64,000 nt of DNA from Clostridiales bacterium (GTDB taxonomy: Bacteria; Bacillota; Clostridia; Christensenellales; Aristaeellaceae): the NCBI GenBank assembly GCA_015056365.1, contig SVGM01000004.1:62001-126000 (forward strand). The letters run 5' to 3'. Every line of letters starts with the position of its first letter. Position 1 is the first letter of the stretch. This document shows positions 8,997 through 17,923 of the stretch, in pieces. Below the pieces are notes generated by a model. The model searched no databases. It was not told the origin of the DNA and saw only the letters and a program-made list of their open reading frames with translations. The translations under genes and the position numbers were made by a program.

Positions 8997-10826
8997 TCAA
9001 GCCGTCTTTTCGAACTGCGCCTGATACAGCTCCGAATAGAAGCCACCTTTTGCCAGCAATTCCTCGTGGTTGCCCATCTCCACGATATCGCCGTCCCGCA
9101 TGACCAGAATCAAGTCAGCGTCGCGGATGGTGGACAAACGATGGGCAATCACAAAGCTGGTACGTCCCTTCATCAGCTCGTTCATCCCCTGCTGGATCAG
9201 TTGTTCGGTACGGGTATCCACGGAGCTGGTGGCCTCATCCAGAATCATGATCTTCGGATCCGCCAGAATAGCGCGGGCAATGGTCAGCAGCTGCTTCTGG
9301 CCCTGGGACACATTGCTGCTTTCCTCGTTGAGCACCATCTGATAGCCGCCGGGCAGCGTCTTGATAAAGTGGTGGGCGTGGGCTGCCTTGGCAGCAGCGA
9401 TCACTTCTTCGTCAGTGGCGTCCAGGCGGCCGTAGCGAATGTTTTCCGCAATGGTGCCGCCAAAGAGCCACGTATCCTGCAGCACCATACCGAACAGCAG
9501 ACGAAGCTCGTTGCGATCAAAGTCGCGGACATCGTGGCCATCCACACAGATACGGCCACCGGTCACGTCGTAAAAGCGCATCAAAAGACGCACCATGGTC
9601 GTTTTGCCTGCACCGGTGGGGCCGACAATGGCCACCTTCTGGCCCGGCTTGATCTGGGCGTTGAAATCGTTGATGATGATCCTGTCGGGGGTGTAGCCGA
9701 AGGAAACATGGTCAAAAGTGACTGCGCCGGTCAGCTGATCGATGGACACGGGATTCGGAACAGTCTGATCCTCTTCTGCTTCCTCCAGGAACTCAAACAC
9801 ACGCTCGCCTGCTGCCATGGTACTTTGCAGCACGTTGGCAATCTGTGCGATCTGGGAAATGGGCTGATTGAAGGAACGCACATACTGGATAAAGCTCTGA
9901 ATGTCGCCTACGGTAATGCGGCCGGTGGCAGCAAAAGCTGCGCCCATGACCACTGCGGCCACATAGCCCAGATTGCCTATCAGATGCATGATGGGATGCA
10001 TCAGACCAGAGAGGAACTGTGCCTTCCAGCCGGAATGATACAGCTTATTGTTGGTCTCTTCAAAGGTCCGGGCGGCGTCATCCTGCGCGTTGAAGGCCTT
10101 GACCACCACATGGCCGGAGAACATCTCCTCCACCTGGCCGTTCACTTCGCCTAAATACTTCTGCTGACCCACGAACATGGGCTGGCTCTTCTTGACCACA
10201 ATGCTCATCAGCACGCCGCTCAGGGGTAGGATACACAGGGCGACCAGCGTCATCTGCCAGCTGATGGAAAACATCATGATGAGTACGCCCACCGCCAGTG
10301 TGATGGAAGATACCACCTGGGACAGGCTCTGGTTCATGCTCATGCCCAGGGTGTCCACGTCGTTGGTCACGCGGCTGAGCACCTCGCCGTGGGTGACGCC
10401 GTCAAAGTAGCTCATGGGCATACGGTGGATCTTGGCTGCCAGTTGCTGGCGGAGTCCGTAGCTGACCTTCTGGCTCATGCCGGTCATCAGCAGGCTCTGC
10501 AGGAAACTCAGCAGCGCACTGAAGGCATACAGTCCCAGCAGCCACAAAAGCAAGCCGCCGATCTTGCCGTAATCGATACCCGCCCCGCCGCTCATCCGGC
10601 TCATCATACCGGAGAAAATCTCTGTGGTGATCTCGCCCATCTTCTTAGGGCCAATGATGGAAAACAGCGCACTGCCCACTGCCAGCACCACTACGCCCAG
10701 CAAGCTCCACTTGTACTGCGCCATAAAACGAACTAGCTTTAGGAAGGTTCCCTTGAAGTCCTTGGCACGCTCCGTCATCCCCATAGGGCCGCCGGGACCG
10801 CGCCGCATATTACCTCTGCGTTGCAT
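8997..10826 (-). CDS. ABC exporter half-transporter, catalytically competent partner
   Basis: Fused transmembrane domain and ATPase of 609 residues in the multidrug/peptide exporter family. Six membrane helices lie in the first 330 residues, followed by Walker A GPTGAGKTT, a Q-loop (MVLQDTWLF), an unusual signature NVSQGQKQLL, Walker B ILDEATSS with the catalytic glutamate, and the switch histidine in VIAHRLSTI. The ATG has GGAGGAGC upstream and overlaps the previous gene by 17 bases. With that gene it should form a heterodimer of the LmrCD/BmrCD/TM287-288 type; the substrate is unknown. Confidence 0.9.
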   Translation of the reverse strand: MQRRGNMRRGPGGPMGMTERAKDFKGTFLKLVRFMAQYKWSLLGVVVLAVGSALFSIIGPKKMGEITTEIFSGMMSRMSGGAGIDYGKIGGLLLWLLGLYAFSALLSFLQSLLMTGMSQKVSYGLRQQLAAKIHRMPMSYFDGVTHGEVLSRVTNDVDTLGMSMNQSLSQVVSSITLAVGVLIMMFSISWQMTLVALCILPLSGVLMSIVVKKSQPMFVGQQKYLGEVNGQVEEMFSGHVVVKAFNAQDDAARTFEETNNKLYHSGWKAQFLSGLMHPIMHLIGNLGYVAAVVMGAAFAATGRITVGDIQSFIQYVRSFNQPISQIAQIANVLQSTMAAGERVFEFLEEAEEDQTVPNPVSIDQLTGAVTFDHVSFGYTPDRIIINDFNAQIKPGQKVAIVGPTGAGKTTMVRLLMRFYDVTGGRICVDGHDVRDFDRNELRLLFGMVLQDTWLFGGTIAENIRYGRLDATDEEVIAAAKAAHAHHFIKTLPGGYQMVLNEESSNVSQGQKQLLTIARAILADPKIMILDEATSSVDTRTEQLIQQGMNELMKGRTSFVIAHRLSTIRDADLILVMRDGDIVEMGNHEELLAKGGFYSELYQAQFEKTA

Positions 10827-12900
10827 CTTCCAGCTCCTCCTTTGACAACTGACTCATGGCGATTTGCCGATAGACTTCGCAATCCTTCATCAATTCCTGA
10901 TGCGTACCTTTGCCCACCAGCTTGCCGTCGTCCAGAACAAGGATCTGCTCGGCATGCATGACAGTGGAGATGCGCTGGGCAACCACCAGCAGGGTGGCAT
11001 TTCCCGTGGCTTCATAGAGTGCGCTGCGGACAGCAGCCTCGGTCTTGAAGTCCAGTGCAGAGAAGCTGTCGTCGAAAATAAAGATCTCCGGCTGCTTGGC
11101 GATGGCACGGGCAATGGACAGGCGCTGTTTCTGACCGCCGGAAACATTGGTGCCACCCTGGGCGATCTCGCTGTCAAAGCCGTTCTCGCGTTCCAGCACG
11201 AATTCCTCCGCCTGAGCGATCTGCGCCGCCTTGCGGATGGTTTCTTCGGTGATGCCTACGGAGCCGAAGGTCAGGTTTTCGTTGACGGTGCCGCTGAAGA
11301 GCACCGCCTTTTGCGGCACCAGACCGATGGCGTCCCGAAGGTCGGTAAGGCGTACGTCGCGCACATCCCGGCCACCCACCAGTACGTTGCCGCTGGTGGC
11401 GTCATAAAAGCGGGGAATCAAATTGATAAGCGTGCTCTTGCCCGATCCGGTACCGCCCAGAACAGCGGTGGTTTGGCCCGGTTTGGCAGTGAAGCTGATA
11501 TGGCAGAGCATGTCTTCATCTGCGCCGGGATAGCGGAAGCTCACATCCCTGAACTCCACCACACCAGCCATGGAAGGATCGAGTTCCACAGGTGTCTCCG
11601 GATCGGCGACCCGAACCTCCGCCGCCAGCACCTCATGAATACGGCCTGCCGACACGCTGGCGCGGGGCAGCATCACGCTCATCATGGAGATCATCAGGAA
11701 AGCGGAGATAATCTGCATGGTGTACTGGATGAAGGCCATCATATCACCCACCTGCATGCTGCCCGCGTCAATGCTGCCTGCGCCCAGCCACATGATCAGC
11801 ACAGAGATGCCGTTCATGGTAAGCATCATTAGCGGCATCATGCCGCCCATGAGGCGTCCGACAAAAAGCTGCGTCTTCTTCAAAGCGGTGGAGGCGGCAT
11901 CAAAGCGTTCTTCCTCGCGCTCCTGCGTACAGAAGGCGCGGATGACGGGCAGACCGGTCAGCGTCTCGCGCAGCACGCGGTTCACGCCGTCTACCTGGGT
12001 CTGCATGATCTTGAAGCGGGGCATGGCAAAAAAGTACAGCACCAGCACGATCATCATCACGATCGCCACGCCCAGCGCAATGACCCAGGACATGGAGGCG
12101 TTGGTCCGAAGGGCGCGGACAATGCCGCCCACGCCCATGATGGGCGCATAGATAATGGTTCTGAGCAGCATGACCATTACATTCTGCACTTGCTGGATAT
12201 CGTTGGTGGAACGGGTGATCAGCGAAGCAGTAGAAAAGGTATCCATCTCCTGCTGGCCGAAGCCCAGCACCTTATCAAAGACCTGCTTGCGCAGATCGCG
12301 GCCAAAACCGGCGCTGGTGCGGCTGCCCAGAAAGCCCACGCCAACGGCTGCCGCAGCGCTGAGCAACGCAATCAGCAGCATCATGCCGCCGTTATACCAG
12401 ATCGCGCGATTCTGAATAGCCCGCAAGTCCATTCCCAGCGCGGTATACTCGGCGCTGACAGCGGCAATGGCGAGCTGCTGCCCGGCGTTCTGGGCAGTGT
12501 CCTCATCCATGGCAGCTTCCTGCATCGCCATGGCAGCAAACGCATTGGCAAACAGGCCGTCCACTTCTGCCCGTGCAGTGCTGTCCATCTCCCGGAGCAC
12601 CAGAATCTCCTCGCCGTCAAGGGTCACGCCAAGGGCCTCAAGCTTCTCTGGGTTGGCCTCATAGCAGGATACAACCTGCTGCGCAGCCGGACCCATCAGG
12701 GGCATAAGTCCATCCAGCGTGCTTTTTCGCAGCGCGTCCGGGGCTGCATGGGTAATGCCCTGCTGCTGAATTCCCTCGTCCACGATAGCCGCCGTATAGG
12801 TAGGCAGCCACAGTTCGCACATGGCCTGCCCGATCAGCAGTGCCATGATGACCAACAGTACAGGCACGTACTTTTTCATATAGGGGATCAATTTGTGCAC
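10810..12900 (-). CDS. ABC exporter half-transporter with degenerate ATP site and large extracytoplasmic insert
   Basis: 696 residues starting at a GTG with AGGAGG seven bases upstream. After the first membrane helix (about residues 11-35) there is an insert of about 125 residues, rich in E/A/M and without membrane segments, before helix 2, so it probably faces outside. The ATPase has Walker A GGTGSGKST and a canonical signature NVSGGQKQRL. Walker B ends FDDS, with aspartate where the catalytic glutamate is expected, and the switch histidine is replaced (VVAQRISTV). This is the non-catalytic half expected in heterodimeric exporters. It is the first gene of the two-gene operon. Confidence 0.9.
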   Translation of the reverse strand: MHKLIPYMKKYVPVLLVIMALLIGQAMCELWLPTYTAAIVDEGIQQQGITHAAPDALRKSTLDGLMPLMGPAAQQVVSCYEANPEKLEALGVTLDGEEILVLREMDSTARAEVDGLFANAFAAMAMQEAAMDEDTAQNAGQQLAIAAVSAEYTALGMDLRAIQNRAIWYNGGMMLLIALLSAAAAVGVGFLGSRTSAGFGRDLRKQVFDKVLGFGQQEMDTFSTASLITRSTNDIQQVQNVMVMLLRTIIYAPIMGVGGIVRALRTNASMSWVIALGVAIVMMIVLVLYFFAMPRFKIMQTQVDGVNRVLRETLTGLPVIRAFCTQEREEERFDAASTALKKTQLFVGRLMGGMMPLMMLTMNGISVLIMWLGAGSIDAGSMQVGDMMAFIQYTMQIISAFLMISMMSVMLPRASVSAGRIHEVLAAEVRVADPETPVELDPSMAGVVEFRDVSFRYPGADEDMLCHISFTAKPGQTTAVLGGTGSGKSTLINLIPRFYDATSGNVLVGGRDVRDVRLTDLRDAIGLVPQKAVLFSGTVNENLTFGSVGITEETIRKAAQIAQAEEFVLERENGFDSEIAQGGTNVSGGQKQRLSIARAIAKQPEIFIFDDSFSALDFKTEAAVRSALYEATGNATLLVVAQRISTVMHAEQILVLDDGKLVGKGTHQELMKDCEVYRQIAMSQLSKEELEDATQR

Positions 12901-12986
12901 CGGGATTCCTCCTCTCCAGCCCGAGATCCATTCTTCTGCCGGATCTGTCCGCTGGCAATTCCTTCATCGAATAAGCAAACATATGC

Positions 12987-13015
12987 ATTGTACCTACCCC
13001 GGCGATAGAAGTCAA
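12987..13015 (-). promoter_or_regulatory. Promoter of the ABC exporter operon
   Basis: Minus strand TTGACT (13010-13015), 17-base spacer, TACAAT (12987-12992). The predicted start near 12980 leaves a leader of about 80 bases before the GTG at 12900. Confidence 0.85.
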
Positions 13016-13068
13016 TGAAACCTGCAAGCGTTCACAGAATATTTACCCTCCTGCTTTTTTCGATTCTG

Positions 13069-13077
13069 TGCTATAAT
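13069..13077 (+). promoter_or_regulatory. Extended -10 promoter of the rRNA methyltransferase gene
   Basis: TGCTATAAT is a perfect extended -10 element. No good -35 box is seen 17 bases upstream. The start would fall near 13084, 24 bases before the ATG at 13108. It is divergent from the exporter promoter. Confidence 0.75.
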
Positions 13078-13107
13078 GACTGCGAACTTTCCAAGAGGAG
13101 GATCTCC

Positions 13108-14280
13108 ATGGCCAACGTTTATCTGCATCGTAATAAGGAACAACGCGTTTTGAGCGGACATCCCTGGGTTTTCCGCAGCGATATCGAACGGGTGGAAGGC
13201 GACCATACCGACGGCGGCGTGGTGCGCGTGCTCTCCAGCCGCAGAAAGTTTCTGGGTATGGCCATTTATAACAGCCAGTCCCAGATCAGCCTGCGTATGC
13301 TCAGCCGCAGGGACGAAAGCATCAACGCCGCCTTTATCCGCAATCGGGTCAAGCGCGCCCTCGATTACCGCCGCCGTTTTGCCGATCTTCGCAGCTGCCG
13401 GCTGATCTTTGCCGAAAGCGACGGCCTGCCTGCCGTCATCGCCGACAGCTTTGGCGACGTGATTGTTCTGCAGGTGCTGTGCCTTGGCATGGAGCGGTTC
13501 AAGCAGGATATCGTGGATGCGCTGGTGGAGGAACTGCATCCTCAGGGCATCTATGAGCGAAACGACGTGCCTGTTCGTGAGCTGGAAGGCATGGAGCAGC
13601 AAACCGGCCTGCTCTACGGCACGGTGCCGGATCTGGTGGAAATGGTAGAAAACGGTGTTCGGTTCCTGGTGGACGTGAAGGAGGGCCAGAAAACCGGTTT
13701 CTTCCTTGACCAGAAGGAAAACCGCGCCGCCATCGCCCCCTTTGTCAAGGATATGCGGGTGCTGGATTGTTTTACCCACACCGGCAGCTTTGCCCTGCAC
13801 GCCGGGCATTACGGCGCAAAAGAAGTCATCGGCGTGGATATCAGCCAGTACGCCTGTGACTGTGCCACAGAAAACGCCAGAATCAATGGTCTGGAGGATC
13901 GGGTGCGCTTCGAATGTGCCAACGCCTTTGATTATCTCCGCTCCGCACAGGACAATCACGAACAGTTTGACGTGGTCATCCTCGACCCGCCTGCCTTCAC
14001 CAAGACCCGCTCCGCTGTGGAGGGTGCGCTTCGCGGCTACAAGGAGATCAACCTGCGCGGCATGAAGCTGGTTCGGGACGGCGGCTACCTGGTCACCTGT
14101 TCCTGCAGCCAGCATGTCACGCCCGCCCTGTTCCACCAAATGTTGCTGGACGCTCAGAAGGACGCCCGTGTGCAGCTTCGTCAGGTGGAATGGCGCACCC
14201 AGGGCAAGGATCATCCCATTCTGTTCTCCTCCCCGGAGACGGAATACCTCAAATGTGCGATTTTCCAGGTATTTAAGTAA
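13108..14280 (+). CDS. Class I SAM-dependent rRNA methyltransferase, RlmI/RlmK type
   Basis: 390-residue methyltransferase that probably makes 5-methylcytosine in 23S rRNA. An N-terminal PUA domain (about 1-80, with SGHPWVFRSDIE) precedes the linker GQKTGFFLDQKENR and a Rossmann domain with VLDCFTHTGSFALHA, DVVILDPPAFTK and a CSCSQHV motif, which contains the cysteine typical of m5C enzymes. The ATG at 13108 has AAGAGGAGG in front; the more upstream ATG lies ahead of the promoter. Twelve bases separate it from the GTPase gene downstream, so the two form a translation-related pair. Confidence 0.9.
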   Translation: MANVYLHRNKEQRVLSGHPWVFRSDIERVEGDHTDGGVVRVLSSRRKFLGMAIYNSQSQISLRMLSRRDESINAAFIRNRVKRALDYRRRFADLRSCRLIFAESDGLPAVIADSFGDVIVLQVLCLGMERFKQDIVDALVEELHPQGIYERNDVPVRELEGMEQQTGLLYGTVPDLVEMVENGVRFLVDVKEGQKTGFFLDQKENRAAIAPFVKDMRVLDCFTHTGSFALHAGHYGAKEVIGVDISQYACDCATENARINGLEDRVRFECANAFDYLRSAQDNHEQFDVVILDPPAFTKTRSAVEGALRGYKEINLRGMKLVRDGGYLVTCSCSQHVTPALFHQMLLDAQKDARVQLRQVEWRTQGKDHPILFSSPETEYLKCAIFQVFK

Positions 14281-14292
14281 GGAGGCCCTTCC

Positions 14293-16266
14293 ATGTCCAC
14301 GCCCCGTACGTTTGGCATTCTCGCCCATGTAGACGCAGGCAAAACCACTCTGTCCGAGCAGCTTTTGTATCGGGCGGGCGCTTTGCGTGCTCCGGGACGG
14401 GTGGATCACGGCAACACGGCGCTGGACACGGAAGAAATAGAGCGCACGCGCGGCATTACGGTGTTTTCCAATCAGGCATGGCTGGAACACCAGGGCCGCC
14501 GCTTTACCATGATCGACACCCCTGGCCACATTGACTTCGCCACCGAAGCCGAGCGGGCACTTTCCGCGCTGGATATGGCGGTGCTGGTGGTTGACGGCAG
14601 TTCCGAACTGGACGCCCATACCGAGGCTCTGTTTCATTTGCTGACTAAAGATTATCAGCTGCCCCTTTTGTTCTTTATCAACAAGACCGACCTGCCTGCC
14701 TACGACGAAGCCCGAATTCTCTCCCAAATCAGTCAGCGACTGACCCAGCGAATCATCTGCATCCGAGACGGTCAGCCGGATCCAGAACAGCTGGCTGTTC
14801 TGGATGACAACTATCTGGAAGCCTATCTAGAGGGAACGGCAAGCGAAGCCATGGGGATGGATACGCTCAAGCGCCTGGCCGGACAGGTCTACCCCGTGCT
14901 CACAGGCGCGGCGCTTTCGGGTCAGGGCGTGGATGAACTGCTGCATATGCTGTGCCTGACGGCGGAGGGGCTTGATGCTTCTGTGACAGCGGGCTCAGCC
15001 GATGAGGCAGAACCTTTCCGAGCCCGGGTATATCAGGTACGCCATGACGCAAACGGCGAACGGGTAACGTTCCTCAGGATTCTCAGCGGTACGCTCCGTC
15101 CCCGTGACCCCTTCCGCTTTGACGGCAACGTGGAGAAAGTACATCAACTGCGGCTGTATCGCGGCGCTGCGTTTTCCTCTATCGAGCAGGCAAGCGCAGG
15201 CGACGCCGTAGGCGTCACCGGATTGACCACGCCCCGCTGCGGAGATCTGCTCCTTAACGATACGCTGGATGAAAATGCTGCGCTGCAGCTCCGGCGTTTC
15301 CAGCCCGTGCTGGCGGTACGGGTGTTGCCGCCTGAAGGCGTATCGCCAACGCTGCTTTTGGAAAAGCTGCGCATTCTGGAGGACGAAGATCCCACCCTGA
15401 ATGTACAATGGGACGCACCTCACAGCGTTGCACTGGTGCAGGTGATGGGCGAGGTGCAGATGGAAGTGCTGACCCAGCTGCTTAGCGAGCGCTTTGGGCT
15501 GAAGGTACAGCTGCTGCCGCCGCTGGTGCTCTACAAGGAAACCATCGCTGCGCCCGTAGTGGGCTGCGGCCATTACGAGCCGCTGCGTCACTATGCCGAG
15601 GCACATTTGCGCCTGTCCCCCGCTCCCCGGGGCAGCGGCATCACCTTTGACAGCCGCTGTCACGTGGACGACCTGCATATATCTTTTCAATCCCTCATCC
15701 GCTCCCATGTATTCGAACGTACTCACCCCGGCGTGCTCACCGGTTCGCCCATTACGGACATTCATGTGGAGCTGCTGTCCGGGCGCGCCCATCTCAAGCA
15801 CACGGAAGGCGGCGATTTCCGCGAATCCACCTACCGCGCGATCCGGCAGGGGCTGATGAAAGCCAAAACGGTTCTACTGGAGCCCTTTTATCGGTTTACG
15901 CTCACCCTGCCCAAGGACAATCTGGGGCGCGCTATGACAGATATTCTGGCTCGTTTCGGCAGCCATGACGCACCTGAAATGCTGGGTGAGATCGTCAGGC
16001 TGAGCGGCCGTGGCCCGGTAAGTGCCTTTCTGGATTATCCCACACAGGTACGTGCCTACTCCCACGGCAAAGGCAGCATCCTGTTTCAGCCGGACGGCTA
16101 CGATGTATGCCACAATCCTGACGAGGTGGTCAGCCAGCTGGGCTACAACTGCGGTGCAGACACAGAAAACCCCACTGGCAGCGTGTTCTGCTCACACGGG
16201 GCCGGCTTCTATGTGAACTGGGACGAAGCGGACCGCTATATGCATCTGGAAGTGGAAGAACCCTAA
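14293..16266 (+). CDS. TetM/TetO-like ribosomal protection GTPase (EF-G superfamily)
   Basis: 657-residue translational GTPase. The G domain is intact: ILAHVDAGKTT, a switch I RGIT, DTPGHIDF and NKTD. Downstream segments match domains II-V of the ribosomal protection proteins, including a domain IV-like stretch RLSPAPRGSGITF and a C-terminal GYNCGAD motif. It has the family length (Tet(M) is 639 residues). Divergence from textbook Tet(M) appears large in the parts I can recall, so a tetracycline resistance phenotype is not assured; a housekeeping ribosome-rescue role is equally possible. AGGAGG precedes the ATG. Confidence 0.82.
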   Translation: MSTPRTFGILAHVDAGKTTLSEQLLYRAGALRAPGRVDHGNTALDTEEIERTRGITVFSNQAWLEHQGRRFTMIDTPGHIDFATEAERALSALDMAVLVVDGSSELDAHTEALFHLLTKDYQLPLLFFINKTDLPAYDEARILSQISQRLTQRIICIRDGQPDPEQLAVLDDNYLEAYLEGTASEAMGMDTLKRLAGQVYPVLTGAALSGQGVDELLHMLCLTAEGLDASVTAGSADEAEPFRARVYQVRHDANGERVTFLRILSGTLRPRDPFRFDGNVEKVHQLRLYRGAAFSSIEQASAGDAVGVTGLTTPRCGDLLLNDTLDENAALQLRRFQPVLAVRVLPPEGVSPTLLLEKLRILEDEDPTLNVQWDAPHSVALVQVMGEVQMEVLTQLLSERFGLKVQLLPPLVLYKETIAAPVVGCGHYEPLRHYAEAHLRLSPAPRGSGITFDSRCHVDDLHISFQSLIRSHVFERTHPGVLTGSPITDIHVELLSGRAHLKHTEGGDFRESTYRAIRQGLMKAKTVLLEPFYRFTLTLPKDNLGRAMTDILARFGSHDAPEMLGEIVRLSGRGPVSAFLDYPTQVRAYSHGKGSILFQPDGYDVCHNPDEVVSQLGYNCGADTENPTGSVFCSHGAGFYVNWDEADRYMHLEVEEP

Positions 16267-16288
16267 GAAAATCGAAATCCACATAAAA

Positions 16289-16337
16289 CCAGCCGGAAGA
16301 GAAGCGCTTTCAAGCGTCTTTTCTTCCGGCTGGTTGT
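16289..16337. terminator. Strong bidirectional terminator hairpin
   Basis: CCAGCCGGAAGA (16289-16300) pairs perfectly with TCTTCCGGCTGG (16322-16333), with further pairing inside (GAAGCGC/AAGCGTC) and TTGTGTTT after it on the plus strand. It ends the GTPase transcript. Confidence 0.85.
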
Positions 16338-16339
16338 GT

Positions 16340-16857
16340 TTAGAAGGAGTAACAATCCTCCACCATCCGGCCATTGATGGCAGAGTACCATGCCCAGCTG
16401 TAATAAGGTGTCAGCCGACCATTCTCCTCAACGCTGTAGCGAACATACCACACCGGCGCAAACACCATGCCGTCTGCTTTGTTATCCGCCGCATGGGAGT
16501 GTACATCAGCTCAAACTCCACGGGCATGGCGTTTTCAGAGCCATCCCGATGCCGTTTGGCATTATCCCGATCAAAGCTGGTAAGCACTTCTTCTGTCGTA
16601 GTGAGACGCTCGGGCGTATCGTATACTTCTCCGGCAGCGTAGGATTCACAAATCGCCATTTCATGAATGCCGCTTCCATTCACAAAAAAGCTGGCGTAGA
16701 TCCCCTCGTTGCGCACTCTCGCTCCGCTGAGCAGCTTATTGAAGTAGAGATAGTACCCTTCGTCCTCAGCGGTGGCACTGTTGAAATCATACTTGGGCTC
16801 GTAGTCCATGCGTCTGCCTTCTTCGACCTCCTTCTGCCACTTCTGTGTCCAGGCGCC
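16340..16857 (-). pseudogene. Frameshifted remnant of an uncharacterised (probably exported) protein
   Basis: The minus strand is open from 16857 (just after an in-frame TAG) and reads GAWTQKWQKEVEEGRRMDYE, then a D/Y-rich body to FELMYTPMRR near 16490. Beyond that the frame breaks into non-protein-like sequence. The protein-like continuation, DGMVFAPVWYVRYSVEENG, with YYSWAWYSAING further on, ends at TAA (16340) in the next frame. A single indel near 16480-16495 explains this. The first in-frame ATG (16809) has no ribosome site, so the 5' end is also lost. It resembles the C-terminal part of clostridial lipoproteins, but I cannot name the family. Confidence 0.75.
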
Positions 16858-16912
16858 CTACACTTGAATAATGCTTCAGCAACGCCGGAGGTTGCACCAT
16901 ATCGTTTTTTCT

Positions 16913-16947
16913 TTGAAAAAAGTCACCCCGCAAAAGCGCGGGATGAC
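16913..16947 (-). terminator. Terminator of the SanA-like gene
   Basis: Minus strand GTCATCCCGC (16938-16947) pairs with GCGGGGTGAC (16922-16931) and is followed by TTTTTTC. It lies just after the SanA-like stop codon. Confidence 0.88.
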
Positions 16948-16960
16948 TGGGGAAGCATCA

Positions 16961-17653
16961 TTACCGATCATTGGTCACATCTCCGTTGCCGAAGATGGGA
17001 ATGCTCTTGCCAAGATACGTGGGTCTGGGCTTGATGAGACCATAGAAGGCGTCCTTGGTTCGGGCGGCCGCCTCCCGCAGGTCAAAATACCGCTGGCGGG
17101 CATAGCGGCGCGGATTGGAAGAAATGCCCACGGCGTCCATCTCCATGGCTCTGGCATTGGCGATGGCGCGGTAGAGATGATAGGTCTGGGTGACGATGAT
17201 GATCTTCTCGCAACCAAAGATCTCTTTGGCGCGGTACATGCTTTCGTAGGTGGAAAAACCAGCGTGATCCATAAAAACGTCCTCAGAGGGAATCCCCCGA
17301 GCGATCGCGTAGTCTTTCATGGCATTGACTTCGTCGTATTCCACCCTGCCATGATCTCCACTCATGAGCAGCTTGGGCGCAAGACCCATTCGATACGCTT
17401 CAATGGCTACATCCAGCCTGTCCCGTAGCATCTGGCTAGGAAAGCCATCCCTGCGCAATCCGCAGCCCAGCACAAGAATGCAGTCAGCCTCCAGTTCACC
17501 TGTGCTGTCCAGCGTATAGACCGAGGAGCGCGTGCTGTATACCATCCAAAGATTGGTACCTGCCACCAGCGTGCCTGCGGCGATTCCCAGGCACAGAATC
17601 AACAGCAAGGCATTCTTTAGCCGGTGATGCTTTGGCTTGTTTGCATCGGACAT
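16961..17653 (-). CDS. SanA/YdcF-like membrane-anchored DUF218 protein
   Basis: 230 residues. A short basic N-terminus and one membrane helix (about 14-36, NALLLILCLGIAAGTLVAG) anchor a DUF218 domain. The domain shows CILVLGCGLRRDG, then LLMSGDHGRVEYDE and the closing IIIVTQTYHLYRA. SanA-type proteins affect envelope permeability and vancomycin exclusion in enterobacteria; the biochemical activity is unknown. A GAGGAAACAAC site precedes the ATG. It appears to be transcribed alone, ending at the hairpin at 16922-16947. Confidence 0.85.
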   Translation of the reverse strand: MSDANKPKHHRLKNALLLILCLGIAAGTLVAGTNLWMVYSTRSSVYTLDSTGELEADCILVLGCGLRRDGFPSQMLRDRLDVAIEAYRMGLAPKLLMSGDHGRVEYDEVNAMKDYAIARGIPSEDVFMDHAGFSTYESMYRAKEIFGCEKIIIVTQTYHLYRAIANARAMEMDAVGISSNPRRYARQRYFDLREAAARTKDAFYGLIKPRPTYLGKSIPIFGNGDVTNDR

Positions 17654-17731
17654 GTTGTTTCCTCGCTTTTCTCATTGGTTCAATCATCAAACGAAATGAA
17701 AACACCTTTTCTTCCCAAGTGATGCCAGAGA

Positions 17732-17767
17732 CGTCAAAAACCGGCATCTATATCAGACGCCGGTTTT
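17732..17767 (-). terminator. Hairpin terminator downstream of the SipW operon
   Basis: Minus strand AAAACCGGC (17759-17767) pairs with GCCGGTTTT (17737-17745), followed by TGACG. The first half of the element is shared with the sequence after the intact ftsH gene (25109-25128), but only here are both arms present. Confidence 0.65.
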
Positions 17768-17912
17768 GGCCTTTTTCGTTTGGGCACCGTTATTCCTGGT
17801 TGTTCCAACAGTCTTGGGCAGCAAGGTTTTCCATGAATGTTTCGCCGGTGATGGTCTCCTTCTCAAGCAGGTATGCGGACAACTGATCCAGCAATTCCCG
17901 GTCCTTCTGCTG
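17751..17912. repeat. Direct repeat copy A: duplicated ftsH 3' end
   Basis: About 160 bases resemble the sequence at 25109-25265 at roughly 80 percent identity by eye, in the same orientation. Shared runs include TATCAGACGCCGGTTTTGG, CCATGAATGTTTC and AGCAGGTATGCGGACA. The two copies bracket the SipW/TasA/pilin operon. Confidence 0.85.
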
Positions 17913-17914
17913 GG
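17790..17914 (-). pseudogene. ftsH C-terminal fragment
   Basis: The minus strand reads KDRELLDQLSAYLLEKETIT and then GETFMENLAAQD, against KDRALLDRLSAYLLEKETIS and GETFMEILAAQD in the intact ftsH at 25164-26987. Here the stop codon has been lost and the frame runs on through CWNNQE to TAA at 17790. No 5' part of ftsH is present. The fragment lies just downstream of the SipW gene and is not expected to be translated. Confidence 0.88.
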
Positions 17915-17923
17915 TTTACTTTT

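Noticed and set aside
14293-16266. Acquired tetracycline resistance gene
   Set aside because: Domain structure fits, but identity to mobile tet genes cannot be judged and no mobile element is present; kept as TetM-like only.
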